Part shown: one piece after another, positions 50,410 to 59,934 of the stretch | Layout: every line of letters begins with the position of its first letter | How positions within the stretch are numbered: position 1 is the first letter of the stretch | Position numbers and translations under genes: made by a program | DNA from: Deltaproteobacteria bacterium | GTDB taxonomy: Bacteria > Myxococcota_A > UBA9042 | Direction: 5' to 3' | Assembly (NCBI GenBank): GCA_020632665.1 | Contig: JACKFC010000006.1 | Location: 1 to 64,000, forward strand | Length of the DNA stretch: 64,000 nucleotides | Notes under the pieces: generated by a model | Told to the model about the DNA's origin: nothing | Databases searched by the model: none | What the model saw: the letters and a program-made list of their open reading frames with translations, nothing else

Positions 50410-51528
50410 ATGCTCGTCCCCGAGCGCGTGACCTGCATCGTCGGTGCGCGGCCGAATTTCATGAAGGTGGCGCCGGCCCACGCGGCGCTGGCGGCACGCG
50501 GCCTGCAGGTGCGACTGGTCCATACCGGGCAGCACTACGACGCCAAGATGAGCGCTGTCTTCTTCGACGACCTCGGGATGCCGCGGCCCGACGCCTTCCT
50601 CGACGTCGGCTCGGCGAACCACGCCGTGCAGACCGCGCGGGTGATGGAGCGTTTCGACGCCGAACTCGAGGCGCATCCGGCGGACCTGGTGCTGGTCGCC
50701 GGCGACGTCAACTCGACCCTGGCCACCGCGCTCGTCGCCAGCAAGCGCGGCATCGCCGTCGGACATATCGAGGCGGGGCTGCGGTCGCGCGATTGGACGA
50801 TGCCGGAAGAGCAGAACCGGATCCTCACCGACCATTGCTCCGACCTGCTCTTCACCCCCTCGCCGGACGGCGACGAGCACCTGCTCGCGGAGGGCATCGG
50901 GGCGCATCGCATCCACCGCGTCGGCAACCTGATGATCGACTCGCTGCGCAAGCATCAGGACCGCGCCTTGCAGCTGCCGACGCTGGATCGGCTGGGCTTG
51001 CAGGCCGGCGGCTACGCGGTGACGACGCTGCATCGCCCGAGCAACGTCGACGATCCGGAGCAACTCGCGGCCCTGGTCGCCGCGCTCGGCGAGGTCGCGG
51101 CGCAGGTTCCGGTGATCTTCCCGATCCACCCGCGCACCCGGGCCCGCATCGAGCAGGCCGGCATCGCGCTGCCGAGCGGCTTGCAGCTGGCGCAGCCGCT
51201 GGGCTACCTCGAATTCCTCGGCCTGATGGCGCAATGCGCGCTGATGCTCACCGATTCCGGCGGCATTCAGGAAGAGACGACGGCGCTCGGCGTGCCCTGC
51301 CTGACCCTGCGCGACAATACCGAGCGGCCGGTGACCGTGAGCGAAGGCAGCAATACGCTGCTGGGCTCGGATCCGGCCTCGATCGCCCCGGCGGCGACCG
51401 AGATCCTCGCCGGCGACGGCAAGCGCGGCCGGGTCCCCGTCGGCTGGGACGGCCACGCCTCGCAGCGCCTGGCGGACGTCGTCTGCGGCGGCTTCGTCCC
51501 GCTCACCGAGCGGCCCCCCGGCACCTAG
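50410..51528 (+). CDS. wecB: UDP-N-acetylglucosamine 2-epimerase (non-hydrolysing)
   Basis: A 372-residue enzyme that interconverts UDP-GlcNAc and UDP-ManNAc for surface polysaccharides. Motifs: CIVGARPNFMKVAP, VHTGQHYDAKMS, LVAGDVNSTLA (Asp), GHIEAGLRS (Glu), MPEEQNRILTDH (Glu), TLHRPSNVDD (His), LTDSGGIQEE and LTLRDNTERPVT; all catalytic residues are present. ATG 50410 has AAGGAG five bases upstream. It is followed after 12 bp by a glycosyltransferase, suggesting that the product is used in glycan assembly together with the operon at 16.7-19.9 kb, but direct linkage is inference. Confidence 0.93.
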   Translation: MLVPERVTCIVGARPNFMKVAPAHAALAARGLQVRLVHTGQHYDAKMSAVFFDDLGMPRPDAFLDVGSANHAVQTARVMERFDAELEAHPADLVLVAGDVNSTLATALVASKRGIAVGHIEAGLRSRDWTMPEEQNRILTDHCSDLLFTPSPDGDEHLLAEGIGAHRIHRVGNLMIDSLRKHQDRALQLPTLDRLGLQAGGYAVTTLHRPSNVDDPEQLAALVAALGEVAAQVPVIFPIHPRTRARIEQAGIALPSGLQLAQPLGYLEFLGLMAQCALMLTDSGGIQEETTALGVPCLTLRDNTERPVTVSEGSNTLLGSDPASIAPAATEILAGDGKRGRVPVGWDGHASQRLADVVCGGFVPLTERPPGT

Positions 51529-51540
51529 CGAGGCTGCGTC

Positions 51541-52845
51541 ATGCCGAGACTGCTCTTCGTCGCCTTCTACTTCGCCCCCGAGACGACGGTCGCGACCCGC
51601 CGCGCGGTGCGCATCGCGCGCAGCCTGGCCGCGCGTGGCTGGGAGGTCGACGTCCTCGCCCGCCAACTCTCGCTCGCCGACGCCGTCGACCCGGCGCTGT
51701 GGACCGACGTCCCTGGCGTCACCGTCCACCGCGCCCCGGTGCTCAGCATCAAGCAGCACGCGCGCCGCTGGCGGCAGGAGCGGATCCGACGCGCGCCCCA
51801 GAGCGACGGCCCCGCGCGCCCGGCAGCGCAGCCGAACGCCACGGTCCGCGCCGCGCCGATGCAGGGGCGGGCACGCGCGGTGCTCGACTTCAGCCACCGT
51901 CACTTCGCCGTGCCCGACAAGCAGGTCGGCTTCCTGGCGCCGGCCGTCGCCCTCGGCGCCACCCTGCCCCGACCGGACGTGGTGCTGGCGACGCTGCCGC
52001 CGCCGACCGCGGCGCTGGTCGGCCACGCGCTGGCCCGGCGCTTCGGCGTCGGCCTGGTCCTCGACTACCGCGATCCCTGGCTCGGCACCGAGGAATTCGG
52101 CGCCTACCCGGCGTGGCGGAAGCGCGCCGAGGCGGCGATGGAGCGTGGCATCGTGGCCCATGGCGCCGCACCGGTGGCGACCACGCGGGGCATCGCCGCG
52201 GCGCTGCAGCAGCGCTATGCGGTCGACGTCGCCTACGTCCCGAACGCCTGCGAGCCAGAGCGCTTCGAGGGCGTCGAGGCGCGCAGTTTCGCCGGACCAA
52301 CCCTGGTCTACACCGGCAACCTCTACGGCGGCCGGGGGCTGCAGCAGGTCTTCGCCGCGATGGCGCGCCTGCGGGCCGCCGGAAAGCCGACGCCGCGGCT
52401 CTGCTACCTGGGCGCGACCGCGCGCGAGGCGCAGGAGCAGGCGAGCGAGGCCGGCGTGCTCGACCTGGTCGATATCGACGGGATGCGGCCGGCGGCCGAA
52501 GCGCTCGCGGCGATGCGCGGCGCCACGGCGAACGTCAACGTCGTGGGCGACCACCACACGCGGCAGATCCCAGCCAAGGCATTCGAGCAGATCGCGGCGC
52601 GCCGCCCGATCCTGCTGCAGACGCCGCTCCAGAGCGATACGGCGGACCTGCTCGCCGACGTCGACGGCGTGCACATCGTCCACAGCGGCAACGCAGCCGC
52701 GATGGACGCCGCCATCGCGGCGTTGACCACGGCGCCGCCGAGCGATTCCGGCGCGGCGATCCCGACCGCGCTGACGGTCGACGCGACGATGGACGTGCTC
52801 GAGCAGGTGCTGCGCCGCGCTGCGTCGAAGCGGCGCGCTGGTTGA
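51541..52845 (+). CDS. Glycosyltransferase (GT4-like)
   Basis: A 434-residue GT-B type enzyme. The start MPRLLFVAFYFAPETTVATRRAVRIARSLAARGWEVDVLA is the usual family opening. The donor side has LVYTGNLYGGRGLQQVFAAMARL (nucleotide-sugar binding) and the C-terminal PAKAFEQIAARRPILLQTP, where the E corresponds to the conserved donor-contacting Glu. An insertion of about 35 residues rich in Arg, Pro and Ala (QERIRRAPQSDGPARPAAQP) lies at about 80-110. It is 12 bp downstream of wecB. The sugar is unknown; ManNAc-type donors are suggested by the neighbour. Confidence 0.82.
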   Translation: MPRLLFVAFYFAPETTVATRRAVRIARSLAARGWEVDVLARQLSLADAVDPALWTDVPGVTVHRAPVLSIKQHARRWRQERIRRAPQSDGPARPAAQPNATVRAAPMQGRARAVLDFSHRHFAVPDKQVGFLAPAVALGATLPRPDVVLATLPPPTAALVGHALARRFGVGLVLDYRDPWLGTEEFGAYPAWRKRAEAAMERGIVAHGAAPVATTRGIAAALQQRYAVDVAYVPNACEPERFEGVEARSFAGPTLVYTGNLYGGRGLQQVFAAMARLRAAGKPTPRLCYLGATAREAQEQASEAGVLDLVDIDGMRPAAEALAAMRGATANVNVVGDHHTRQIPAKAFEQIAARRPILLQTPLQSDTADLLADVDGVHIVHSGNAAAMDAAIAALTTAPPSDSGAAIPTALTVDATMDVLEQVLRRAASKRRAG

Positions 52846-52894
52846 TCCAGATGGCTGCGTGGGTGCAACCTAGCTTCGCTACCCGGGAGCCAAG

Positions 52895-53449
52895 ATGACG
52901 CCTCGCTCGACCTCTCCGATCACCGCTGCCGTCGGGCTCCTCGCCGTCGCCGGCCTGCTCGCGACCAGCGGCTGCACCGGCGCCAACGCCTACGCCCCGC
53001 GCACGGTCACGGTGGTCGACGCGCAGCACGCCCCCGACCCGCGCATGGTCTTCGGCAGCCTCTCGCTGCGGATGCCGCTGCAACAGCTCAAGAGCATGGC
53101 GCTCGGCGAGGGCTGGCAGGTGCAGGGCATGTTCGCCGACGAGACGACGCTGACGCTGGTCCCACCGCTGGACGACCCGGCGACGCAATACGGTGTCGTG
53201 GTCGAGGCCGGACACGTGGTGCAGCTCGCGGTGGACTTTCGCCAGAACGACGAGCGCCGCGTCGACGCGCGACACCAATACGCCAAGAGCGAGATCGGCG
53301 CCGATGGCGCCTGGGCGATGACCGACGCGCAGCGGCGCACCCTCGTCGTGGTCTCGCCGCACGGCAAGCGCATCGTCGCGGTGCACCTCGCGACTCTGCG
53401 CGACCAGCAAGGTGCGGCAGCGCTGCTCGAGCGCTATCTAAAAGAGTAG
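52895..53449 (+). CDS. Small lipoprotein of unknown function
   Basis: A 184-residue lipoprotein: ITAAVGLLAVAGLLATSGCTG is a signal peptide with lipobox TSGC. The mature part is about 155 residues with alternating hydrophobic strands (MVFGSLSLRMPLQQLKSMALGEGWQVQGMFADETTLTLVPP), unlike the Cys-rich class, and has no acidic linker. No family is recognised. It is separated from the SohB-type protease gene by only two bases, so the protein may be a partner or substrate; this is inferred from position. Confidence 0.72.
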   Translation: MTPRSTSPITAAVGLLAVAGLLATSGCTGANAYAPRTVTVVDAQHAPDPRMVFGSLSLRMPLQQLKSMALGEGWQVQGMFADETTLTLVPPLDDPATQYGVVVEAGHVVQLAVDFRQNDERRVDARHQYAKSEIGADGAWAMTDAQRRTLVVVSPHGKRIVAVHLATLRDQQGAAALLERYLKE

Positions 53450-53451
53450 GC

Positions 53452-54459
53452 ATGGGCTTTTTCGAGAGCTACGGGCTCTTCCTTCTCCAATTCGGCACGG
53501 TGGCCGCGATCCTGGCCTTCGCGGTGGCGCGGGCGCTCTCGCGCGGCGGCGAGGACGACGGCGAAGGACGGCTCGTCATCCGCCGGCTCGACCACCAGCT
53601 CCGCGACCTCGGCCGCGATCTGCGTGACGCCTCGATGCCGCGCAAGGCCCGCCGCGCCGCGCACAAGGCCGACAAGAAGGCGGACAAGACCGATGCCGCG
53701 CCAGACAGGAGCGAGGCCGACGACGCGTCGCTGCGGCGGATCTTCGTCCTCGACTTCGAAGGCGACGTCGCCGCGCGCCAGGTCAGCGCCCTGGCGATGG
53801 AGGTCAACGCCATCCTCGCCGAGGCCAAGCCCGGCGACGAGGTGCTGCTGCGCCTCTCCAGTCCGGGCGGTGCGGTCGCCGGCTATGGCCTCGGCGCTGC
53901 CCAACTCGAGCGGCTGCGCGCGGCCGAGCTACCGCTGACGGTGGCGGTCGACAAGGTGGCGGCGAGCGGTGGCTACATGATGGCGGCGGTCGCCGAGACG
54001 CTCCTCGTCGCGCCCTTCGCGATGGTCGGCTCGATCGGCGTGGTCGGCACCGTGCCCAACTTCCGTCGCCTGCTCGAACGCGGCGGCGTCGAGGTCGAGC
54101 AGCACACCGCGGGGCGCTTCAAGCGAACCCTGACCATGGTCGGCGAGAACGACGAGGCCGGCCGCGAGAAGTTCAAAGAAGAGCTCGCGGCGATCCACGA
54201 CCACTTCGGCCGACACCTGCAGCGCTGGCGGCCGGCGCTGGTGCTGGATAGGGTCGCGACCGGCGAGGTCTGGATCGGCGAGCAAGCGCTGGAGTTGGGC
54301 CTGGTCGACGCCATCGGCACCAGCGACGCGTGGCTGCTCGAGCGGCGCGAACGGCCGATCCTGGCGCTGCGCTGGAAGGCGAGCCAAGGCCTCGGCCGGC
54401 GCCTGAGCACCGGGCTGCAGTCGATGGTCGAGCGGGTGGTCGCGACGCTAGTGGGCTGA
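53452..54459 (+). CDS. SohB/SppA-type membrane serine protease
   Basis: A 335-residue S49 peptidase. An N-terminal membrane segment (FLLQFGTVAAILAFAVARAL) is followed by a charged Lys/Asp linker (about 45-85) and the catalytic domain. DFEGDVAARQV and LRLSSPGGAVAGYG define the fold; the nucleophile Ser is in AVDKVAASGGYMMAAV; IGSIGVVGT-like GSIGVVGTVPN is next; the general-base Lys is in TAGRFKRTLTMVGENDEAGREKFKEE. This matches SohB, which acts on membrane or envelope proteins. It lies two bases after a lipoprotein gene and converges on the phosphorylase gene, overlapping its 3' end by 12 bases. Confidence 0.88.
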   Translation: MGFFESYGLFLLQFGTVAAILAFAVARALSRGGEDDGEGRLVIRRLDHQLRDLGRDLRDASMPRKARRAAHKADKKADKTDAAPDRSEADDASLRRIFVLDFEGDVAARQVSALAMEVNAILAEAKPGDEVLLRLSSPGGAVAGYGLGAAQLERLRAAELPLTVAVDKVAASGGYMMAAVAETLLVAPFAMVGSIGVVGTVPNFRRLLERGGVEVEQHTAGRFKRTLTMVGENDEAGREKFKEELAAIHDHFGRHLQRWRPALVLDRVATGEVWIGEQALELGLVDAIGTSDAWLLERRERPILALRWKASQGLGRRLSTGLQSMVERVVATLVG

Positions 54460-55338
54460 ACCCACCGGCGTACGGAAGCGCGCGATCCGGCCGTCGTGGA
54501 CGTGCGGCTCGGGCATCGCGCGGACCGTATCGGCGATCAGGTCGATCATCGCGCGGGTCGCCTGCCCCGCGACGTCCTTGACCTCGTCGTGGTGCAGCTC
54601 GTTGCCGGTCATGCCGGCGCCCATATTGGTCAGGCAGGAGAGGCCCAGGACCCGGATGCCGGCGTGGCGCGCGGCGATCACCTCGGGGACGGTCGACATG
54701 CCCACCGCGTCGGCGCCGAGGGCGCGGAACATGCGGATCTCCGCCGGCGTCTCGTAGCTGGGCCCGAGCACGCCGCAGTAGACGCCTTCGTGCACCCGCA
54801 GGCCGCGGGCTTCGGCCAGGCGCTTGGTCAAGCCGCGCAGCTCGGCGTCGTAGGCCACCGTCATATCGGGGAAGCGAGAGCCGATACGGTCGTCGTTGAG
54901 CCCGACCAGGGGATTGCCGCCCATCATGTTGATATGGTCCGAGATCAGCATCAGGTCGCCCGGCGTGTAGCTGGCGTTGATCGCGCCCGCCGCGTTGGTC
55001 ACGACCAAGACCTCGACGCCCATCGCCGCCAACATCTGCACCGGCAACGCCACGCGGGCCGGATCGTGGCCTTCGTAGCGGTGGATGCGGCCAGAGAGGA
55101 CGACGACCTCGCGGCCCTGCCAGCGACCTGCGACCAAACGGCCAGCGTGCCCGGGCACCGTCGAGCTGGGGATGTGCGGGATCTGGCGGTAGCTCAACGA
55201 GCGCGCGCCTTCGACCTCGTCGGCCAAGCCACCGAGTCCGGAGCCGAGAACCATGCCGATCGGAGCGCGAACCGGACCGATCGCCGACTCGATCACCTCA
55301 ATCGCTTCGCGGATCGCCGCGATCGTCGAGAATGCCAT
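54448..55338 (-). CDS. Purine nucleoside phosphorylase
   Basis: A 296-residue trimeric-type enzyme that splits purine nucleosides with phosphate for salvage. Motifs: GMVLGSGLGGLADEVE (phosphate loop), STVPGHAGRLVAG, VVLSGRIHRYEGHD, VLVVTNAAGAINASYTPGDLMLISDHIN, GVYCGVLGPSYETPAEIRM, GADAVGMSTVPEVIAARHAG and VLGLSCLTNMGAG, with the purine-binding Glu and Asn. ATG 55338 has AGGAGG five bases upstream. It lies 66 bp downstream of the histidine kinase gene on the same strand. Base preference (guanosine/inosine against adenosine) is expected to be 6-oxopurines from the N in LTNMGAG, by family knowledge. Confidence 0.95.
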   Translation of the reverse strand: MAFSTIAAIREAIEVIESAIGPVRAPIGMVLGSGLGGLADEVEGARSLSYRQIPHIPSSTVPGHAGRLVAGRWQGREVVVLSGRIHRYEGHDPARVALPVQMLAAMGVEVLVVTNAAGAINASYTPGDLMLISDHINMMGGNPLVGLNDDRIGSRFPDMTVAYDAELRGLTKRLAEARGLRVHEGVYCGVLGPSYETPAEIRMFRALGADAVGMSTVPEVIAARHAGIRVLGLSCLTNMGAGMTGNELHHDEVKDVAGQATRAMIDLIADTVRAMPEPHVHDGRIARFRTPVGSAH

Positions 55339-55404
55339 GCAGCCTCCTGCGCACCTGGGGCGCGATCGCCCACGATCGCAGAATGGCGGGCCATTGCCAA
55401 GCGC

Positions 55405-57318
55405 TCATCCCTCGCCGTGCAAGACCTCGCGCAACCGTTGCAATCCGAAGGGCTTGGCGAGGAACCCGGGGCGCACGTCCGCTGCGTCGGCTGCCGGCGG
55501 CGGGATCGGTTGGCCGCTCATCAAGATCGTGCGCAGGCCGGGGAAGCGTTCCTGCACGACGCGGAGAAAGCCGATGCCATCCAAGCCCGGCATGTGCACG
55601 TCGACCAGGACGGCGTTCGGCAGGCTTCCCGCGGCCTCGGCGGCGGCCAAGGCGTGCAACCCAGCCTCGCCGCCGTCGGCCTGCTGCACCTCGAAGCCGA
55701 GCGCCTGGCAGAGCAAGGCGACCGAAGCGCGCACAGACTCGTCGTCGTCGACCAGCAGCACGCGGCCGCCGGAGCCACGCGTGGTCGGCCCGGCACGCCG
55801 TGGCAGGGGCGCCTCCGCCGCAGGCAGCCAGACGGTCAACTCGGTGCCTCCGCTGGCGGGGGACCGCAGCGCCATCCGGCCGCGATGGGCCACGACGATG
55901 CCGGAGACGGCGGCGAGCCCGATGCCGCGACCGGTGCCCTTGGTCGAGACGAAGGGCTTGCAAAGCTCGTCGAGCGAGAGTCCGTCCGCCACGCCGGGTC
56001 CGCTGTCGGCCACCTGCAGTCGGATGGCGCGGCGCGCAGGGGCGTCCGGCATGACGTCGGCGGTGGCGACCACGGCGATCGAGCCCTCGGCCTCGCCGAT
56101 CGCCTCGACCGCGTTCTGAATCACGTTGCTGAGCAGGCGGCGCAGCCCCTCGGGCTCGGCCCGCAACACGGGCAGCGCGCCGCGCACGGCGAACGAGAGC
56201 CGCAGCTTCGGCGACATCTGGAACAAGAGTTCGAGCTCACGGAAAACGGCTTCGACGTCGACCTCTTCGATCGAGTCGACCGCCTCACCCGGGACCCGCA
56301 TCATCTGCCGTACCAGCCCGGTGGCCCGCTCGGCGGCGAGCAGCAAGCGCTCGAGCGACTCCACGCCCTCGTTGGCGACGCTGCCGCCATGGCGCAGGGA
56401 TTCACCGCTGCCGACGATGGTCGCCAGTAGGTTGTTGAAGTCGTGCGCGACGCCGCGGACGAGGGTGGTCACGCTGCGCTGATGCTCGGACGCCATGGCG
56501 AGACGCAACGCCTGCAGCCGCGCGTCCTCGGCCGCGCGGCGGTCGCTGATGTCGCGCAAGATCGCGAAGACCTGGCCGTCTGGTAGGACCCTGCTGGAGA
56601 TTTCGAAGTTGCCGTAGCTGCCGTCGCCGCGCCGCAAACGTCGCTCGACCAGCAGCGCGCCGCGGCTGAAGAGCTCGCCGTCGCGGACGGGCGTCTCCTC
56701 GACGTCGTCGGGGTGGATCAACGCCCGATACTGCTGGCCGAGCAGCTCCGCCGCCGGATAGCCGAGCAGCGCTGCCGCGCGCGGGTTGACCTCGATGATC
56801 CGCAGGTCGCGGTCGCCGATCAGGATGCCGTCCGACGCGCCCTCGAGGATCGAGCGGTAGCGGCCCTCGCTCTCGCGCATCCGCTGCAGCGCCGTCTCGG
56901 TCTGCACCCGCGCCTGCTCGGCGGCCTGGCGGGCCAATTCCGCGTCGGAGACGTCACAGATGAAGCCTTCGAGCGCCAGCAGCTCGCCGTCCTCGTCGAA
57001 GACCCCCTGCCCTTGCTCCCAGAGGTAGCGGACGTCGCCGTCGGCGTGGCGGATGCGGTAGGTGATGCGGAAGACGCCGCGGCGATCGATCGCCCGCTGC
57101 ACGGCTTGCCAGACGGCGTCCTGGTCCTCGGGCAGGATCATCTCGCCGAAGGAGATCTCTCCGCGGAGGAAGCGCTCGGCCGGGTAGCCCGTCAGCCGTT
57201 CGGCGCCCTCGCTGACCAATTCCATCGGCCAATCGGGCGAATTCGCGCAGCGGTACGCCAGCCCGGGGAGGTTGCCGAGCAGGGTCGCGTGGCGTCTGGC
57301 GAGCTCTGCGCCGTGCAT
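55405..57318 (-). CDS. Hybrid PAS histidine kinase with receiver domain
   Basis: A 637-residue cytoplasmic protein from ATG 57318, which shares one base with the upstream stop (TGATG). Two PAS domains (about 15-125 and 150-265), a dimerisation region with phospho-acceptor His292 (GVAHDFNNLLATI), an ATPase region (NVIQNAVEAI N box at 398-407, VADSGPGVADG, GTGRGIGLAAVSGIV) and a C-terminal receiver (about 519-632) with LLVDDDE, phospho-acceptor Asp573 (VDVHMPG) and Lys622. There are no membrane segments, so it senses an internal signal. The fused receiver could pass phosphate to an unseen partner. It is coupled to two lipoprotein genes upstream. Confidence 0.92.
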   Translation of the reverse strand: MHGAELARRHATLLGNLPGLAYRCANSPDWPMELVSEGAERLTGYPAERFLRGEISFGEMILPEDQDAVWQAVQRAIDRRGVFRITYRIRHADGDVRYLWEQGQGVFDEDGELLALEGFICDVSDAELARQAAEQARVQTETALQRMRESEGRYRSILEGASDGILIGDRDLRIIEVNPRAAALLGYPAAELLGQQYRALIHPDDVEETPVRDGELFSRGALLVERRLRRGDGSYGNFEISSRVLPDGQVFAILRDISDRRAAEDARLQALRLAMASEHQRSVTTLVRGVAHDFNNLLATIVGSGESLRHGGSVANEGVESLERLLLAAERATGLVRQMMRVPGEAVDSIEEVDVEAVFRELELLFQMSPKLRLSFAVRGALPVLRAEPEGLRRLLSNVIQNAVEAIGEAEGSIAVVATADVMPDAPARRAIRLQVADSGPGVADGLSLDELCKPFVSTKGTGRGIGLAAVSGIVVAHRGRMALRSPASGGTELTVWLPAAEAPLPRRAGPTTRGSGGRVLLVDDDESVRASVALLCQALGFEVQQADGGEAGLHALAAAEAAGSLPNAVLVDVHMPGLDGIGFLRVVQERFPGLRTILMSGQPIPPPAADAADVRPGFLAKPFGLQRLREVLHGEG

Positions 57319-58082
57319 CACGGCCCGAGGAAGGGATCGAGGCAGGGCTTGCCGCCGACGGTATCGCCGACCCGACAGTAGTTGGCGTAGCCGATCCAAT
57401 CCTTCTCGAAGGTCGCGTTCATGCCCCAGGCCAGCAGGTTGCCGTCCTTGGTCAGGAATTCGCCGGTGAAGACGTCGGGCGAGAACCAGCCCAGGGTCTG
57501 GTTCGGCGCCACGCTGGTCACGACGAAGACCAGCCGTTCGGACTTCAGCTCGACCGCGTCGGCGCAGAAATACCAGCCGTCGACGCGCACCTCGACCTTC
57601 TGGCCCTTCTCCTCGACCTCGGTGTGCAGGTGCCAGGTGTTGCCGTCGATCACCAAGAGCTCACGCAGGCCGTTGGCCAAGGGCTTCTCGGGGTCCTCGC
57701 TGTCGAAGGCGATGGCGCGCCAGCTCCCCTGCACCTTCGGGTCGCCGCCGAGGCAGCGGTTGCAGGTCATCTTGCTGCCGTCCTGGGTCCAGCCGGTGAA
57801 CTTGCGCTTGCAGCCGTAGACGCCGTCGTCAGGCGCTTCACAGCCGGCGGCGCGCTGCGGCGGTTCGCCGGTCACGGCCGGGCAGGTCCACCATTTCGAG
57901 CTGCCACTGGCGTCGCTCGCGCTGCTGTCCGCCGCGCCACCACCGCCGTCGCTCGTCGTCGCATCCGTACCGGCGGCGTCGGATGCTGTGGCTGCGGTGT
58001 CGCTGGCCGCCGGCACCGTCGTTTCCGAACAGGCCATGGCGAGGATCGTCGCCGCGAGGACCCAAACGCGTTGCGATGTCAT
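57318..58082 (-). CDS. Lipoprotein of unknown function
   Basis: A 254-residue lipoprotein: MTSQRVWVLAATILAMACSE carries a lipobox AMAC. A Ser/Ala/Thr/Asp/Gly-rich linker runs to about residue 62. The mature domain has WWTCPAVTGEPPQRAAGCEAP, KMTCNRCLGGDPKVQGSW, and a beta-rich VIDGNTWHLHTEVEEKGQKVEVRVDGWYFCAD, ending with CRVGDTVGGKPCLD. Six or so cysteines may form disulfides outside the cytoplasm. No family is recognised. It sits between the metalloprotease-like lipoprotein (27 bp upstream) and the histidine kinase (1-base overlap), so all three are probably cotranscribed and it could feed an envelope signal to the kinase. Confidence 0.75.
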   Translation of the reverse strand: MTSQRVWVLAATILAMACSETTVPAASDTAATASDAAGTDATTSDGGGGAADSSASDASGSSKWWTCPAVTGEPPQRAAGCEAPDDGVYGCKRKFTGWTQDGSKMTCNRCLGGDPKVQGSWRAIAFDSEDPEKPLANGLRELLVIDGNTWHLHTEVEEKGQKVEVRVDGWYFCADAVELKSERLVFVVTSVAPNQTLGWFSPDVFTGEFLTKDGNLLAWGMNATFEKDWIGYANYCRVGDTVGGKPCLDPFLGP

Positions 58083-58109
58083 GGAATGGTCTCCTCGCGC
58101 TGCTCTACC

Positions 58110-59702
58110 CTACTGCGCCGGGGCCTGATGCGACGGCGCCAAGGTGCGCAACGGCGCCGCCGGCCCACGCGGCGAAGCCGAGGCTCCGGCCCCGCCGGGA
58201 CGGACGACCGGCGCGTGGCCACGGGCCCAGCCCGGCGCGCCCTCGGCCTCGCGGGCCAGACGCACGTTCTTGAAGCGGGCCCGGGCGTGGTAGAGGTACA
58301 AGCCGAAGAGCGAGTAGTTGTCGCGGTCGCTCTCGGCGAGCAGGACCTCGCGCCCGTTGACGCTGACCGAGAGCGTGCGGTCGACCACGCTGACCTCGAG
58401 GTGCACCCACTGGCCGTGGACGATCTCGGCGAAGGCCTGCTTGACCGGCATGATCCGGGTCGCCGTGTAGGAGCGCCGGACCATGACCGCGTCGCGGGCG
58501 ACGTCGATCAGATAATAGTACGGGTACTCGCCGTGGTAGTTGTTGCCGAGGATCAGGCCCGCGGTGCCCTTCTCGATCATCATGTCGAGCTCGAAGCGGA
58601 AGTTGCGCTGCGGGACCTCGCTCTTGATCAGGTAGTTGTAGTTGCGGTCACCGCGGCCGACGATCTCGCCCTGCTCGACCTTCCAATCGCCGCCCTCGTG
58701 GACGGTCCAATCATCGATGCTGCTACCGGAGAAGAGCCACACGCCGCCGGGCCCCTGGTCGACCGCACGGCGGATATGCTCGCGCCAGGAGCGCTCGAAC
58801 GAAGCGATATCGCCGCCGAAGCAGGACGCGAAGGCGGCGAGGCCGTCCTCACCGCCGCGGATCTTGCGGAAGAAGAGCGGCAGCTGCCCGGCATAGACCC
58901 GATGCCGCGCCAAATAGTCCACGAGGCCCCAGCTCTCGGCGTAGAAGATGTTCATGCTGTCGCCGGAGAACGACGATGCCGGCGCCCGCAGCAAGGCATC
59001 GAGCGGCACGAAGGCGCGATGCGCCAGCGCGTTGGCGAGGTAAGCGAGCTTGCCCTTGTTGGCCGCCGGGACGTGGATGCCGGCGACGTCGACCCGGTAG
59101 GAGCCGAGGTATTCGCTGACGCCCTCGTCGAACCAAATCGGCCAATGCCGACGGGTGTAGCGCGAGAAGTGATGATCTTCGAAGTGCTCGGCCATCAACG
59201 CGTGGACCAGCTCGTGGAAGTAGAGCTGCATCGAATTGTTGAAGCGATAGGTGACGACGGTGCGTGTGCTGCCGTCGTAGTAGCCGCCGTTGTTGACCAG
59301 CCCGGGCGCGTTCTGCCGGGCGTGGCGCTGGTAGCGGTCCTGCGACTCGAAGACGACGATGGTCGCGTCGACCTTGCGCGCCGGGACGTCGAGCAGCCGG
59401 GACAATTCGGCGTTCGCTTGGTCGAGAAAGCTGTCGATCTTGCCAAGCAGGGCGCGGGCGTAGGCGTCGTTGGTGTCGGTGCGCAAGGTGACCGAGCGGC
59501 CGACGTAGACCCGCAGCGGGCTGGCGCTCGGGCCACTCGCCGCCGCACCGGTACCGGGCGCAGGGACCGACGGGCCAGGGGCCGCAGCGAGCCGCGGCTC
59601 TTCGCAGCCGAAGAGACTCGTGCACCACAACACGGTGGCGAACACGAGCCCGCGTCGGGTCATGCGAAGTCGAGGCAGGTGAGGTCGAGGCAAGGTCGGC
59701 AT
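58110..59702 (-). CDS. Lipoprotein with gluzincin-like peptidase and LamG-like domains
   Basis: About 530 residues from ATG 59702; ATG 59663 (MTRRGLVFATVLWCTSLFGC) is the likelier biological start because it opens the signal peptide with lipobox SLFGC. After a Pro/Ala/Ser linker the first domain (about 65-290) has SMQLYFHELVHALMAEHF, a zinc-binding HExxH, and IWFDEGVSEYLGSY, whose Glu fits the third ligand of gluzincins (DUF1570/peptidase MA-like). The second domain (about 300-480) with WTVHEGGDWKVEQGEIVGRGDRNYNYLIKSE and FRFELDMMIEKGTAGLILG resembles the beta-sandwich DUF1080 (3-keto-disaccharide hydrolase-like/LamG-like) fold, often sugar-binding. An uncommon pairing at the cell surface; substrate unknown. 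Confidence 0.8.
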   Translation of the reverse strand: MPTLPRPHLPRLRMTRRGLVFATVLWCTSLFGCEEPRLAAAPGPSVPAPGTGAAASGPSASPLRVYVGRSVTLRTDTNDAYARALLGKIDSFLDQANAELSRLLDVPARKVDATIVVFESQDRYQRHARQNAPGLVNNGGYYDGSTRTVVTYRFNNSMQLYFHELVHALMAEHFEDHHFSRYTRRHWPIWFDEGVSEYLGSYRVDVAGIHVPAANKGKLAYLANALAHRAFVPLDALLRAPASSFSGDSMNIFYAESWGLVDYLARHRVYAGQLPLFFRKIRGGEDGLAAFASCFGGDIASFERSWREHIRRAVDQGPGGVWLFSGSSIDDWTVHEGGDWKVEQGEIVGRGDRNYNYLIKSEVPQRNFRFELDMMIEKGTAGLILGNNYHGEYPYYYLIDVARDAVMVRRSYTATRIMPVKQAFAEIVHGQWVHLEVSVVDRTLSVSVNGREVLLAESDRDNYSLFGLYLYHARARFKNVRLAREAEGAPGWARGHAPVVRPGGAGASASPRGPAAPLRTLAPSHQAPAQ

Positions 59703-59934
59703 CGCGATGGCCGGCTCCTGTCGCCGCGCCGGATGCGCGACGAATCCGCAGAATAGAAGTGACGCCCGAGGCGGTCAACGATTCAACCGGGCGGCCAGGA
59801 CGGATCGAAGATCCCAGAGCGCGAGCTTGTGCGCAGCGCCGACATCGGTCGCAAGCGCAGATGCATGACCACCAGGCACACCGCCCCTACCCCACGCCGG
59901 CGCGCGGGTCGGCGCGGTGTAGCACCGAGATCAG

